From the NCBI GenBank assembly GCA_016794225.1, contig JAEUKQ010000009.1, positions 1 to 37,949 of the forward strand: a DNA stretch of 37,949 nt. The letters are read 5' to 3'. A model generated the notes under the pieces. That model was given only the letters and a program-made list of their open reading frames with translations. It was not told the DNA's origin and made no database searches. The translations under genes were made by a program, and so were the position numbers. The DNA comes from Alphaproteobacteria bacterium (GTDB lineage: Bacteria > Pseudomonadota > Alphaproteobacteria > JAEUKQ01). Below are positions 17,242 through 25,411 of this stretch, in pieces. Position 1 is the stretch's first letter. The number at the start of each line of letters is the position of its first letter.

Positions 17242-18282
17242 ATGATGACATTACCAATACACGAAAAATTTTTTATGCCTGCCGAATGGCACCAACATAC
17301 AAGATGTTGGATGGCTTGGCCTGAGAGGGTTGCATTATGGGGTAAAGATTTAGAGTCCGCTCGCGATGCTTATGCTGAGGTGGCAAGTGCTATTTCGATG
17401 TTTGAGCCCGTTACAATGATCGCAAAACCAGAAAATGTTGCAGAAGTTTCAATACGTTGTAGGGGAAAAGTTAATACATTGGCTGTTGCCCACGATGATT
17501 CTTGGCTTCGCGACAATGGCCCGACCTTTATTATTAATCCAAGCGGTGCGATCGCAGCCGTTCGTTGGCAATGGAATGCGTGGGGTAACAAATATCTCAA
17601 TTATGGTAATGATGCAATTGTTGCCGAATCTATACTTAATCATCTTGGTATTCGTTGGTTTAATGCGCCGATTGTTATGGAGGGCGGGGCAATTCACGTT
17701 GATGGTGAAGGAACTTTAATAACCACAGAAAGTTGTTTGCTTAACAAAAATCGTAACCCAGGACTTGATAAGAAAGATATTGAAGAAATTTTTAGAGCCT
17801 ATCTTGGCATTGAAAAAGTCATATGGTTAGTAGGTGGTCTTGAAGATGATGATACCGATGGTCATGTTGACGAGGTGGCTTGTTTTTATAATCCGGCATC
17901 GTTGTTTATGTTAACAACGTTTGATAAATCAGATGGTAATTATAAAGTGTTGCAGGAAAATATTGCTGTAATAAAAGCTGAAAAAGATGCAAAAGGCCGT
18001 AGTTTTACAGCTCAGGAAATAGAACAACCTGCACGCCGTGATCTTATCGATAAACGGCGGATGTCTCTATCTTACTTAAACTTTTATTTAGCAAATGGCG
18101 CAGTTATTATGCCGTCATTTAAAGATATCCAAGATAGCAAAGCTTTTGACATAATATCTAAGGCTTATCCTAATCGTCGCGTAATACAGGTACCTGCTTT
18201 AGACGTTTTTAAAGGTGGCGGGGGTATTCATTGTATTACCCAACAACAACCTGTTCCAATAGTTTTACAGAAACCTAAATAA
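17242..18282 (+). CDS. aguA: Agmatine deiminase
   Basis: Hydrolyses agmatine to N-carbamoylputrescine and ammonia in the arginine decarboxylase route to putrescine. The 346-residue protein has the full guanidino-group hydrolase (PPAD) pattern: MPAEWHQHTRCWMAWPER, then HDDSWLRDNGPTF, EGGAIHVDGEGT, a DTDGHVDEVACF block with the catalytic His and Asp, and the nucleophile C331 in GGGGIHCITQQQP. The start is one of two consecutive ATGs (17242 or 17245). N-carbamoylputrescine amidohydrolase (aguB), its usual partner, is not in the window. divK starts 13 bases after the stop with no visible promoter between, so this metabolic gene may be cotranscribed with divK-pleD. Confidence 0.92.
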   Translation: MMTLPIHEKFFMPAEWHQHTRCWMAWPERVALWGKDLESARDAYAEVASAISMFEPVTMIAKPENVAEVSIRCRGKVNTLAVAHDDSWLRDNGPTFIINPSGAIAAVRWQWNAWGNKYLNYGNDAIVAESILNHLGIRWFNAPIVMEGGAIHVDGEGTLITTESCLLNKNRNPGLDKKDIEEIFRAYLGIEKVIWLVGGLEDDDTDGHVDEVACFYNPASLFMLTTFDKSDGNYKVLQENIAVIKAEKDAKGRSFTAQEIEQPARRDLIDKRRMSLSYLNFYLANGAVIMPSFKDIQDSKAFDIISKAYPNRRVIQVPALDVFKGGGGIHCITQQQPVPIVLQKPK

Positions 18283-18295
18283 TTAGTTTATTAAA

Positions 18296-18697
18296 ATGGA
18301 TCATCCTTCTAACAAGAAAAAAATACTGATTGTTGAAGATAATGAGTTGAACATGCGTCTTTTTAATGATTTGCTCGAAGCGCAAGGTTATGAAATTATT
18401 CAAGCAAGGCAGGGTATAGAAGCTTTAAAGCAAGCCAGACAACATCTACCCGACCTAATATTGATGGATATACAGCTACCTGAAATATCTGGGCTTGAGG
18501 TAACAAAATGGATTAAAGAAGACGAAGAATTAAAAACCATACCGGTTATCGCCGTAACTGCTTTTGCCATGAAGGGCGATGAACAGCGTATCCGAGAAAG
18601 CGGTTGTGAGGGATACATTGCAAAACCAATATCGATAGGCTCTTTTCTTGAAACGGTTAAAAAACAGCTTGAAGCAGCTGATAAGAGGTCGCAGTAA
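18296..18697 (+). CDS. divK: Single-domain response regulator DivK
   Basis: A receiver-only protein of 133 residues that, in Caulobacter, is phosphorylated by DivJ and PleC and acts through DivL/CckA to lower CtrA activity. The receiver hallmarks are complete: acidic pair in [19 protein letters not shown], phosphoacceptor Asp in [16 protein letters not shown], Thr in [13 protein letters not shown] and Lys in GYIAKPIS. The sequence runs close to known DivK proteins along its whole length. pleD follows 2 bases after the stop, the conserved divK-pleD pair. The histidine kinases that feed it are not in the window. Confidence 0.95.
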   Translation: MDHPSNKKKILIVEDNELNMRLFNDLLEAQGYEIIQARQGIEALKQARQHLPDLILMDIQLPEISGLEVTKWIKEDEELKTIPVIAVTAFAMKGDEQRIRESGCEGYIAKPISIGSFLETVKKQLEAADKRSQ

Positions 18698-18699
18698 TT

Positions 18700-20067
18700 A
18701 TGAAAGGTCATATTCTTGTTGTTGATGATATTCCCGCTAATCTGCGTTTGTTAGAAGCAAAGCTGCTTCTTGAAAATTTTAGAGTTACTTTGGCTGAATC
18801 TGGTAAGAAGGCTTTAGAAATATTAGCAGACCAGGCTATTGACCTGATTTTATTGGATGTCATGATGCCTGAGATGGATGGTTTTGAATTATGTCAGCGT
18901 ATTAGAAAACAGAAAAAACTACAAAATTTGCCAATAGTTATGGTTACTGCTTTTGGCGATATTCAACATCGTGTCCGTAGCCTTGAAGTTGGTGCAGATG
19001 ATTTTTTAACAAAACCGATTAATGACATTGCCTTATTTGCGCGCATTAAATCATTACTTCAGTTGAAATTTTTAACTGATCAATTGCATCTTCGGGAAAA
19101 AACACTAAGCGATTTTTATTTGTTACCAACAAGTAATTTTTCTACTAACGATGAAATCGTATACGATAATATTTTGCTAATTCATGAAGCTAATCTTGCG
19201 GCAGAAAAAATAAAAAAGACATTAGAAGAAATTCGTTGTCATGTTGATTTGGTAACGAACAAACAAAGTTTGGAAAATGTTGGAAGCAAAATACAAGATT
19301 ATGCTGTTATTATTTTAAGTCTAAGTACAACAGAAAATGGGCTTGAACTACTCTCAATTTTGCGATCAGACGAATTAACCCGCCGAATACCGGTGTTATT
19401 AACTGCTGACGAGAGTCAATTAAACAAAGTTGTAATTGGGCTTGAAATGGGTGCTACTGACTATTTCCTAAGGCCAGTTGAAAAGGCTGAAGTGTTGTTA
19501 AGATGCCGTACGCAAGTTAGAAAAAGTTTATATCAAGAGCGTCTTAAAACCATCCAAAATAAAAGTGTTTCTACAGCTTTTATTGATGAAGGGACAGGTT
19601 TATACAACAAGAAGTATTTGATAAAATACTTGGATTCGTTCACTAATGATCAAGCCGAGTCAAAAAGAAATCTATCAATAGCCATTCTTTCTTTTATGCA
19701 AACTAAAGCTGCTAGTTCAAACCGTAACAGCTTTGATTTAATTGAAAAAACAGCAAAAGAAGTATCAAAAAAAATTGTGACACATTTATCGGTTACTGAT
19801 TTGTTAATTCGTTTAAGTCAGTTTGATTTTGCAGTTATTATGAACAATACGCCTGTACCTGTCGCATTGCAATTCACAACAAAAATCAAAAATCACCTGA
19901 CAGATCTAAACTTAACAAAAGATCAAGGATTAAACGCGATAAAGTTGGAAGCTTCTATTATAGATACTGGAAAATTTCCAAATAATAAACCGTATAGTCA
20001 AAATATTCTGGAAGAGATTGAACGGATTATTATTCAAAATAAGCAGTTCTTAGGTGTTAATAGTTAG
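18700..20067 (+). CDS. pleD: PleD-like response regulator with ruined GGDEF domain
   Basis: A 455-residue protein with PleD layout: REC1 (residues about 3-120) with D9, D10, phosphoacceptor D53, T83 and K105; an adaptor REC2 (about 154-275) lacking the acceptor Asp; and a C-terminal domain that keeps the diguanylate cyclase opening DEGTGLYNKKYL (296-307). Where active cyclases have GG(D/E)EF this protein reads LSQFDF (372-377), and the RxxD inhibitory site is SVTD. So it should not make c-di-GMP and may not bind it. Position after divK and before rpmG, and an intact REC1, argue that it is the true PleD orthologue that has lost catalysis rather than a random paralogue. The domain still runs to a normal end, so it is not truncated. 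It may serve as a phosphorylation-dependent scaffold. Confidence 0.85.
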   Translation: MKGHILVVDDIPANLRLLEAKLLLENFRVTLAESGKKALEILADQAIDLILLDVMMPEMDGFELCQRIRKQKKLQNLPIVMVTAFGDIQHRVRSLEVGADDFLTKPINDIALFARIKSLLQLKFLTDQLHLREKTLSDFYLLPTSNFSTNDEIVYDNILLIHEANLAAEKIKKTLEEIRCHVDLVTNKQSLENVGSKIQDYAVIILSLSTTENGLELLSILRSDELTRRIPVLLTADESQLNKVVIGLEMGATDYFLRPVEKAEVLLRCRTQVRKSLYQERLKTIQNKSVSTAFIDEGTGLYNKKYLIKYLDSFTNDQAESKRNLSIAILSFMQTKAASSNRNSFDLIEKTAKEVSKKIVTHLSVTDLLIRLSQFDFAVIMNNTPVPVALQFTTKIKNHLTDLNLTKDQGLNAIKLEASIIDTGKFPNNKPYSQNILEEIERIIIQNKQFLGVNS

Positions 20068-20079
20068 TGTGAAATTTTC

Positions 20080-20107
20080 TTGACAGTTTTAATAAATAGC
20101 ATAAATC
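20080..20107 (+). promoter_or_regulatory. Candidate rpmG promoter
   Basis: A perfect -35 hexamer TTGACA (20080-20085) is followed after 16 bases by TAAATC (20102-20107), a 4-of-6 match to the -10 hexamer. The site lies in the 71-base gap between the pleD stop and rpmG and would give the ribosomal gene its own transcription. Coordinates and matches were read by eye. Confidence 0.5.
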
Positions 20108-20138
20108 TCATCAATTATTATTTTAAGGAAGGTATAAG

Positions 20139-20306
20139 ATGGCAAAACAGGGCCGTATTTTAGTTAGAATGGTTAGCACTGCTGAAACAGGTTACTATTA
20201 CGTTACGAAGAAAAATCCCCGTAGCACAACAGAAAAGCTACAATTTCGTAAATATGATCCCGTTGTTAGGAAGCATGTAGAGTTCAAAGAAGCTAAGATT
20301 AAGTAA
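20139..20306 (+). CDS. rpmG: 50S ribosomal protein L33
   Basis: A 55-residue protein starting [20 protein letters not shown] and ending [10 protein letters not shown], the standard L33 sequence. It lacks the two CxxC pairs, so it is the zinc-independent form. A strong ribosome binding site (AAGGAAGG) lies 7 bases before the ATG. In alphaproteobacteria rpmG commonly follows pleD, as here. The stop lies 21 bases from the convergent protease gene. Confidence 0.95.
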   Translation: MAKQGRILVRMVSTAETGYYYVTKKNPRSTTEKLQFRKYDPVVRKHVEFKEAKIK

Positions 20307-20327
20307 TTACTTTAACGTAAATTATCC

Positions 20328-21800
20328 TTACTGTTTTAGCAATAATTTGTAAAGTTCTTGGTTGTTGAGAATATGTATCGCAACATTTTCTGTTGATGCG
20401 TTGTTCCCTTTGCCTTGCAAACATTTTGCTTTTGTCGATTCTTCCCCATCGTTATCAAATAACGGTGTATTATTGGGGAAACCATCGCGCACTTTGTTCA
20501 AGCACACATCAGGTGTTATACCAATTTGATTAATTTGTTTTCCTGAGGGGGCAAAAAAATTAGCCCAAGTTATAGACATTTCTGCCTGATTAGATAAGGA
20601 TGGAATGGTTTGAACTGTGCCTTTGCCATATGAACTGTATCCAAGAACAACAGCGCGTTGATTATCTTTAAGCGCAGCAGCAAGTATCTCGGCTGCTGAT
20701 GCTGTATTTTTGTTAATTAGAATTACGACCGGTATATTATTAAATAAATCTCCTGCTTTTGCTTGAAAAATTTGGTAACTTTGTGGATGCCGTCCACGAA
20801 CATTACTAATAACACCATAATCTAGAAACAAGTCGGCTACTTCGATAGCAGATATTAGAAGACCACCTGGATTATCTTGTAAATCAAGAACAATACCTTG
20901 TATGTTTTTCTTACTATCCTTAAAATGGGCATCTACTTTATCAAGTAGCTGGTGGGTTGTTGTCTCATTGAAGCTGCTTATCTTAATAAATAAGAAGTTT
21001 TCGACAAGAGTTACTTTGACAGTATTATCTAGGCGCTTAGATTGTTCAATGGTAATATCAAAAGGGTTATTTTCTGACCTACGAATAGTTAAGGTAAGTG
21101 CTCCTTTTGTGTTATAGAGTAAACTATATATGCTCGTTATATCGAGGGGGTATAAAATTTTTCCATTTATTGCGACGATCTCATCATTTACTTTTAGTCC
21201 CGATTGATTAGCGGCACCATGTTGTAGAATTTTATCAACAAGTATTTTATTACCGTTTTTTAAAACTAATAAACCCAAATTATTACCACCACGGATCATC
21301 TTGTTAACTGTAGCTTCAAATGGGTCAGCGTAGCGTGAATGGGGGTCAAGCGATTTTAAAAGTGTATTAAAAAAAACTTTATTTATACTTTCACGCCCAG
21401 TTTTAGCCAATTCTTCATCATTTTTTAAAGTATCTTCAATAATATTATTAGCAAGTTCAACCCACTCATAAACCTGTTGAGATTGTGGCCTGCGATACGT
21501 GGTAATAATATTACCATCTTTTTTTCTTAAAATAAGATCATTTGTTGTACTAACAAGTTCGATTATTTTGGATTGATTAATAACACCATGAAGAGCTTTT
21601 TCAACCATATCTCTTGGTGTTTTGGGATTTAAATGAAAATATATAACATCAGAAATACCTTCATGCAAAACAGCCTTGCTTGAATTGGCAATGGACTGGT
21701 TTGCAAAAAAAGCAGCATCTTCTGGCTGGTGTACAGGGGAACATCCCTGCATCAGGGGTAGAAAAACCAAAGTTGCAATAAAGCTTATTTTAATTAGCAT
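20328..21800 (-). CDS. ctpA: C-terminal processing peptidase (S41), lipoprotein
   Basis: A periplasmic protease that cleaves near the C-termini of envelope proteins. At 490 residues it has a lipoprotein signal ending LMQGC (C20), an N-terminal helical part, a PDZ domain (about 172-245, GNNLGLLVLKNG to the LTLTIRR end) and the S41 catalytic domain. The Ser-Lys dyad is S368 in NTASAAEILA and K393 in SYGKGTVQ; LDLQDNPGGLL is also typical. The lipobox suggests membrane anchoring, which is seen in part of the family. The C-terminal end is Asn-rich with two extra Cys (CLNKVRDG and AKCLQG) whose meaning I cannot judge. It is divergent from the RsmB-like gene across 189 bases. Confidence 0.92.
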   Translation of the reverse strand: MLIKISFIATLVFLPLMQGCSPVHQPEDAAFFANQSIANSSKAVLHEGISDVIYFHLNPKTPRDMVEKALHGVINQSKIIELVSTTNDLILRKKDGNIITTYRRPQSQQVYEWVELANNIIEDTLKNDEELAKTGRESINKVFFNTLLKSLDPHSRYADPFEATVNKMIRGGNNLGLLVLKNGNKILVDKILQHGAANQSGLKVNDEIVAINGKILYPLDITSIYSLLYNTKGALTLTIRRSENNPFDITIEQSKRLDNTVKVTLVENFLFIKISSFNETTTHQLLDKVDAHFKDSKKNIQGIVLDLQDNPGGLLISAIEVADLFLDYGVISNVRGRHPQSYQIFQAKAGDLFNNIPVVILINKNTASAAEILAAALKDNQRAVVLGYSSYGKGTVQTIPSLSNQAEMSITWANFFAPSGKQINQIGITPDVCLNKVRDGFPNNTPLFDNDGEESTKAKCLQGKGNNASTENVAIHILNNQELYKLLLKQ

Positions 21801-21845
21801 GGTGCACTCTTAAACGATTTTTCTTTTTAAACTATTTCACTTTGA

Positions 21846-21860
21846 TTAACAAATTATTAA
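21846..21860. promoter_or_regulatory. Possible single CtrA box
   Basis: TTAA-CAAATTA-TTAA fits the CtrA consensus TTAA-N7-TTAA. It lies in the divergent gap between ctpA and the rsmB-like gene. In DNA this AT-rich the pattern is expected by chance every few kilobases, so it is weak alone. Confidence 0.2.
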
Positions 21861-21989
21861 TGTAGGACATATAAATTTTGTTTCCTTTGTTGATCATAAA
21901 ATATATAAACCCTTTTGGCCTTTAATTAATATTTTGTTTATCTTGTATAAATGACTGCGCTAAAACAAATAACAGATGGGTAAACTTCG

Positions 21990-23330
21990 ATGCGCGATTC
22001 TGCTACTACAAAAGCTGTTATTGAGATACTTAATGAAATAAATAATTCACGAAAAGCAGCAGATCGTATATGTAGCGCGTATTTCAAAGCACATCATTTT
22101 ATTGGGAGCAATGATCGCCGAAGAATTAGTGAATGTGTTTACACTATTTTAAGAAATAAGGCTAAAATAGATTGGATTATTCAGCAAATATCTTCTGGTA
22201 TAAAGGAAATAAAAGAATCACAAAATACACGACTTGAAGTATTAGTTTTTTATTTTGTGCTGCAGCACGCAACAACAAGATTACGTAAAGAAATGCTTCT
22301 TGGTGATCGAAACTTTCAAGAATTATCGATTGCTGAAGAAAAGTTTTTTTCTGAATTACAGAGGAATGATTGGCTAACACTATTAAATGTTAATGCCTTA
22401 CCACATGTTTTAGCGGAAATACCCGAATGGGTTTATTCTATTATTCATAATCAATATGGTTTATCGCATAACTTAATTAGGCAGTGTTTTGAGCAACCAG
22501 ATTATATTTGCTTAAGGGTAAACACCCTAAAATCTTCTAGAGATAATATCATAGTTGAATTGCAGCGAATGGGTATTACTTCTAAAGTAAGTAGCTTTTC
22601 ACCTTGGGGTATACGTTTAGGATATGGCAAAAATATTTCTTCAAGCCATATTTTTCAGCAAGGGTATGTTGAAGTTCAAGATGAAGGATCACAAATAATA
22701 TCCTTGATAACCCAGGCAAAACCAGGAATGCGCGTGCTAGATTTTTGTGCAGGTGCTGGTGGTAAAACTATGGCGATTGCCTCGATGATGCAGAATAAAG
22801 GGTTTATCCTGGCTACAGATGTTCACAGTGATAGGCTTCAGCGTGCTCGTGAACGTATGAAAAGATCCGGAATTTACAATGTAAAAACACAAATTCTGGA
22901 TAAAAAATGTCAAGACCATTTTAACACATCAAATGCTTATGATATTGTTTTATGTGATGTTCCTTGCAGTGGAAGTGGTACATGGCGCCGGAATCCTGAA
23001 GCCAGATGGCGGTTGCACGAGGAAGAGCTGAATCGTTTAACGCAACTGCAAACAGAAATTATTAATCAGGCTAAAATGCTTGTTAAACAAGATGGATATT
23101 TGTTTTATTCAACGTGCTCGTTGTTTATGCAGGAAAATGAATCGATAATTAATCAGTTTCTGCTTGAGAATTCCTCGTTTCAATTAATTACGGTGCAAGA
23201 TTGGCTTCTTCTGAATAAGTTAGAGTTTTTACAAAAATTGCTTAGTGAAGATAAGCTTTTCTTAAAAATCTTGCCTCATAAACATGATATGGATGGTTTT
23301 TTTGCAGCTATTCTCAAAAGAAAATGTTAA
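21990..23330 (+). CDS. RsmB/NOP family rRNA (cytosine-5) methyltransferase
   Basis: An S-adenosylmethionine-dependent RNA m5C methyltransferase of 446 residues, alphaproteobacterial RsmB-like type. A short helical N-terminal part (about residues 1-70) is followed by a PUA-like region (ICLRVNTLKSSRDN) and the Rossmann methyltransferase domain. Motif I is LDFCAGAGGKT, motif IV is CDVPCSGSGTWRRNPEARW with the product-releasing Cys, and motif VI is YSTCSLFMQENE with the nucleophilic Cys. E. coli RsmB methylates C967 of 16S rRNA; the exact target here is inferred. The start ATG is preceded by GATGGG. No obvious partner gene is next to it. Confidence 0.88.
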   Translation: MRDSATTKAVIEILNEINNSRKAADRICSAYFKAHHFIGSNDRRRISECVYTILRNKAKIDWIIQQISSGIKEIKESQNTRLEVLVFYFVLQHATTRLRKEMLLGDRNFQELSIAEEKFFSELQRNDWLTLLNVNALPHVLAEIPEWVYSIIHNQYGLSHNLIRQCFEQPDYICLRVNTLKSSRDNIIVELQRMGITSKVSSFSPWGIRLGYGKNISSSHIFQQGYVEVQDEGSQIISLITQAKPGMRVLDFCAGAGGKTMAIASMMQNKGFILATDVHSDRLQRARERMKRSGIYNVKTQILDKKCQDHFNTSNAYDIVLCDVPCSGSGTWRRNPEARWRLHEEELNRLTQLQTEIINQAKMLVKQDGYLFYSTCSLFMQENESIINQFLLENSSFQLITVQDWLLLNKLEFLQKLLSEDKLFLKILPHKHDMDGFFAAILKRKC

Positions 23331-23366
23331 TTATATTACAGCAATGAGGGTTAATTTTGAAAATCG

Positions 23367-23392
23367 TTAACCTTTTGTTAACTATTTGTTAA
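23367..23392 (+). promoter_or_regulatory. Two overlapping CtrA boxes before the PAS gene
   Basis: TTAA occurs at 23367, 23378 and 23389 with exactly 7 bases between each, giving two TTAA-N7-TTAA boxes that share the middle TTAA. The unit GTTAAC-C/T-NTTT repeats with an 11-base period, about one helical turn. A CATAAT -10-like hexamer (23402-23407) follows so that the second box overlaps the -35 position, the layout of CtrA-activated promoters in Caulobacter. The PAS gene starts 50 bases downstream of the boxes. DivK, PleD and GcrA in the same window show that CtrA-network genes are present. CtrA itself is not in the window. Confidence 0.6.
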
Positions 23393-23442
23393 TAACTTAT
23401 TCATAATTTAGAAAAAATAATTAGTTTTCTAGGGTCAAGATA

Positions 23443-24027
23443 ATGTTACAAGAGACAAACAACGATGGTGAAATGAGTGCTCGTGATCTTAACGCGATCG
23501 AGAACCCGAAACTCAAAAAATTATTTGATTATTGGTTGCTCTTAAAAGGTGATAAAAAATTACCGCTGCGTAATGATGTTAATCCCATTGATCTTGCTTT
23601 TATGCTAGGTTGGATTTTGTTAATAGAAATTCACCCTGATCCCAACTTAAAAGAAAACTTTCGTTTCCGTTATCGGCTGAGTGGTGCTGAACTTGACAAA
23701 ATCAGCAGGTGCAGTTTACAGGGACATTGGGCACACGAATTAAACGATGACTTTCAGCGTCAGGCAACAATAAAAGCTTTTCAAGAAGCAGCGTCAACCG
23801 GAAAACCAAACTTTTATTATGTTGTGTTAAAAAAGCGTGGTGCTAAGTATTTAACCTATGAACGTGTAACACTGCCACTTGCAACCAGCGAACCAAACCA
23901 ACCGGGCATGCTACTTGTTGGTATTCAGGGTGTCACTGAACCGGCAAGCAAACAATACTATGCCGATTTACCAGCGATGCAAGAAACTAAAGAAAAATTA
24001 ACAACACAGCAAAATAACCAAGAATAA
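23443..24027 (+). CDS. PAS_5-type PAS domain protein
   Basis: A 194-residue soluble protein of the alphaproteobacterial PAS_5 family. The recognisable core runs from LKKLFDYWLLLKGDKKLPLRND through IDLAFMLGWILLIEI to FRFRYRLSGAELDKISRC and ends near LPLATSEPNQPGMLLVGIQ. There is no output domain, transmembrane helix or kinase, so it is likely a small sensor or ligand-binding module acting through a partner. Members of this family are common in alphaproteobacteria and their roles are mostly unknown. The ATG follows a weak AGGGTCAAG site. The two overlapping CtrA boxes upstream suggest cell-cycle-regulated expression. It is convergent with gcrA across a shared hairpin. Confidence 0.72.
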   Translation: MLQETNNDGEMSARDLNAIENPKLKKLFDYWLLLKGDKKLPLRNDVNPIDLAFMLGWILLIEIHPDPNLKENFRFRYRLSGAELDKISRCSLQGHWAHELNDDFQRQATIKAFQEAASTGKPNFYYVVLKKRGAKYLTYERVTLPLATSEPNQPGMLLVGIQGVTEPASKQYYADLPAMQETKEKLTTQQNNQE

Positions 24028-24067
24028 AAAACTACATATTAACAACAATTATTATTAGTAGTTTTTT
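24026..24067. terminator. Bidirectional terminator between PAS gene and gcrA
   Basis: AAAAAACTAC (24026-24035) pairs perfectly with GTAGTTTTTT (24058-24067) around a 22-base loop. The A/T tracts serve as the U-run for either direction, which suits a gap between convergent genes. The stem is AT-rich apart from its inner pairs and the loop is long, so efficiency is uncertain. Confidence 0.45.
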
Positions 24068-24072
24068 GAAAA

Positions 24073-24453
24073 TTAAGCTGCAGTTTCGCTTTTACGATTA
24101 TAAGCTACGGCACAATGCTTTGTACAGTATGGTTTACCCAGCTCTGCCTGTTCCCCGCAGAAATGAAAATCAGACTGTTTTGGATCACCAACGGGCCACA
24201 TACAAGGTTTACCCGAACCATCCTTGTCAGTACTATCGATAATCTGTTGATAATATGTAGGTACTGATTCGGTTGTAACAATTCGTTCTTGTTTTTTTAA
24301 TGAGGAAGACCTTCCAGTAAGACCCAAACGATGGGCTTTACCTATAACTGCGTTACGCGTTACACCGCCAAGTTTTTTGGCAATTTGACTAGCAGAAAAA
24401 CCTTGCTGCCAGAATTTTCTAAGTGCTTCAATTCGTTGATCTGTCCAGGACAT
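24073..24453 (-). CDS. gcrA: Cell cycle regulator GcrA
   Basis: A transcription cofactor found in alphaproteobacteria that binds sigma70 holoenzyme and promoters bearing CcrM-methylated GANTC sites. The 126-residue protein starts with the helix-turn-helix signature MSWTDQRIEALRKFW, then SASQIAKKLGGVTRNAVIGKAHRLGL. It ends with the conserved sigma-binding block CMWPVGDP-(x)-DFHFCGEQAELGKPYCTKHC. It is shorter than Caulobacter GcrA because the linker is short; both functional ends are intact. The 268-base upstream gap is divergent with the TPR gene. GcrA presence implies CcrM methylation in this organism, though ccrM is not in the window. Confidence 0.95.
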   Translation of the reverse strand: MSWTDQRIEALRKFWQQGFSASQIAKKLGGVTRNAVIGKAHRLGLTGRSSSLKKQERIVTTESVPTYYQQIIDSTDKDGSGKPCMWPVGDPKQSDFHFCGEQAELGKPYCTKHCAVAYNRKSETAA

Positions 24454-24637
24454 TTTTTTGCTTTTTGTTAGAAGTTAGAATGATCGTTACAATTTTTATA
24501 AATTTTAGTCACAAAACAACTATATATTGTGTTTGTATAAAAACAACATACAATTAATACTTAAATACAAATTTTTTCTATGCAAACGTTTTTAATGTAG
24601 ATTTGGTAAATAAAGTATCTTGATTGCTGAGCAAAGA

Positions 24638-24707
24638 TAGTATTTATAATGCAAGTTTGAATTGTTTTAGGTAAGCAAGATTACTTATTGATCGTAGTAT
24701 TTATAAT
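24638..24707 (+). promoter_or_regulatory. Twin TAGTATTTATAAT repeats with -10-like boxes
   Basis: The 13-mer TAGTATTTATAAT occurs at 24638-24650 and again at 24695-24707, and each copy ends in a perfect TATAAT. A TTGATT (24620-24625) lies 19 bases before the first TATAAT; no good -35 precedes the second. The pair stands in the gcrA/TPR divergent gap just before the TPR gene and may be two promoters or a repeated binding site. The rest of this 268-base gap shows only AT-rich sequence. Confidence 0.35.
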
Positions 24708-24721
24708 TATGAGAGGTTCTT

Positions 24722-25372
24722 TTGAACGAAATTTTAAGAGAAATTGAAGAAGATTTGCGCCGTGAGCAAATGAATAAAATTTGGAAAAAGTACGGTCAAT
24801 GGCTTTTGTGGCTTATTGTATTAGTTATTGCGTCAACAATTGGTATTGTTTGGTGGCAACATGAAAGCCAAAGGCAGCAAGAAGAAAGAGCACAGCTTTT
24901 TTACCAAATTCAGCAATCTATTACTACCAATAGTGCAGCTGATATAGAACCTGCCGTTGCTGTATTGCAAGAAAAAGAAGATGGTTATGCGATTTTATCT
25001 AAGATGGTTTTAGCACAATCTTTTGAAAAACAAGAGAAATTTGATAGTGCGCTTGATGTTTATAAAAATATTATCAATACATCTAATCTACATGACCCTT
25101 ACCGGCAGCTTGCTGTTGTTCGTTTTTCCTTACTGGTTTTACAATTACCAAATGCCGAACAAAGCCTGATAACCGAGGCTGTTACACTATTAAATAGCAC
25201 GAATTCTGTCGAAAATGTTTTTTACTGGACAAGCCGAGAGTTAGAAGTTTTTTATGCGTTAAAACAGGGGCAGTTTGTTGAAGCAAAACAGAAAATTATT
25301 GCGGTTGTTGATAGTCCGAATGTTCCAGTAGGTATGCGGCGTCGATTAACTGAATTGCTTAAAACTCTTTAA
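24722..25372 (+). CDS. TPR_21 / YfgM-like membrane-anchored TPR protein
   Basis: A 216-residue protein with a short cytoplasmic N-terminus (NEILREIEEDLRREQMNKIW), one membrane helix (about residues 29-48, WLLWLIVLVIASTIGIVWW) and a periplasmic helical TPR-type domain. The E. coli relative YfgM associates with SecYEG and periplasmic chaperones. The order with bamB and der matches the yfgM-bamB-der cluster. The start is a TTG at 24722 with GAGAGG 6 bases before it. The next Met (residue 17) would remove the EILREIEEDLRREQ segment, which the family conserves, so TTG is the likely start. bamB follows after 39 bases. Confidence 0.82.
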   Translation: MNEILREIEEDLRREQMNKIWKKYGQWLLWLIVLVIASTIGIVWWQHESQRQQEERAQLFYQIQQSITTNSAADIEPAVAVLQEKEDGYAILSKMVLAQSFEKQEKFDSALDVYKNIINTSNLHDPYRQLAVVRFSLLVLQLPNAEQSLITEAVTLLNSTNSVENVFYWTSRELEVFYALKQGQFVEAKQKIIAVVDSPNVPVGMRRRLTELLKTL

Positions 25373-25411
25373 TTATCTTGATGCTATTAAGATTTGATAA
25401 GGATTACCATT

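Noticed and set aside
21846-21860. Single TTAA-N7-TTAA as a firm CtrA site
   Set aside because: A lone match is expected about every few kilobases in AT-rich intergenic DNA.
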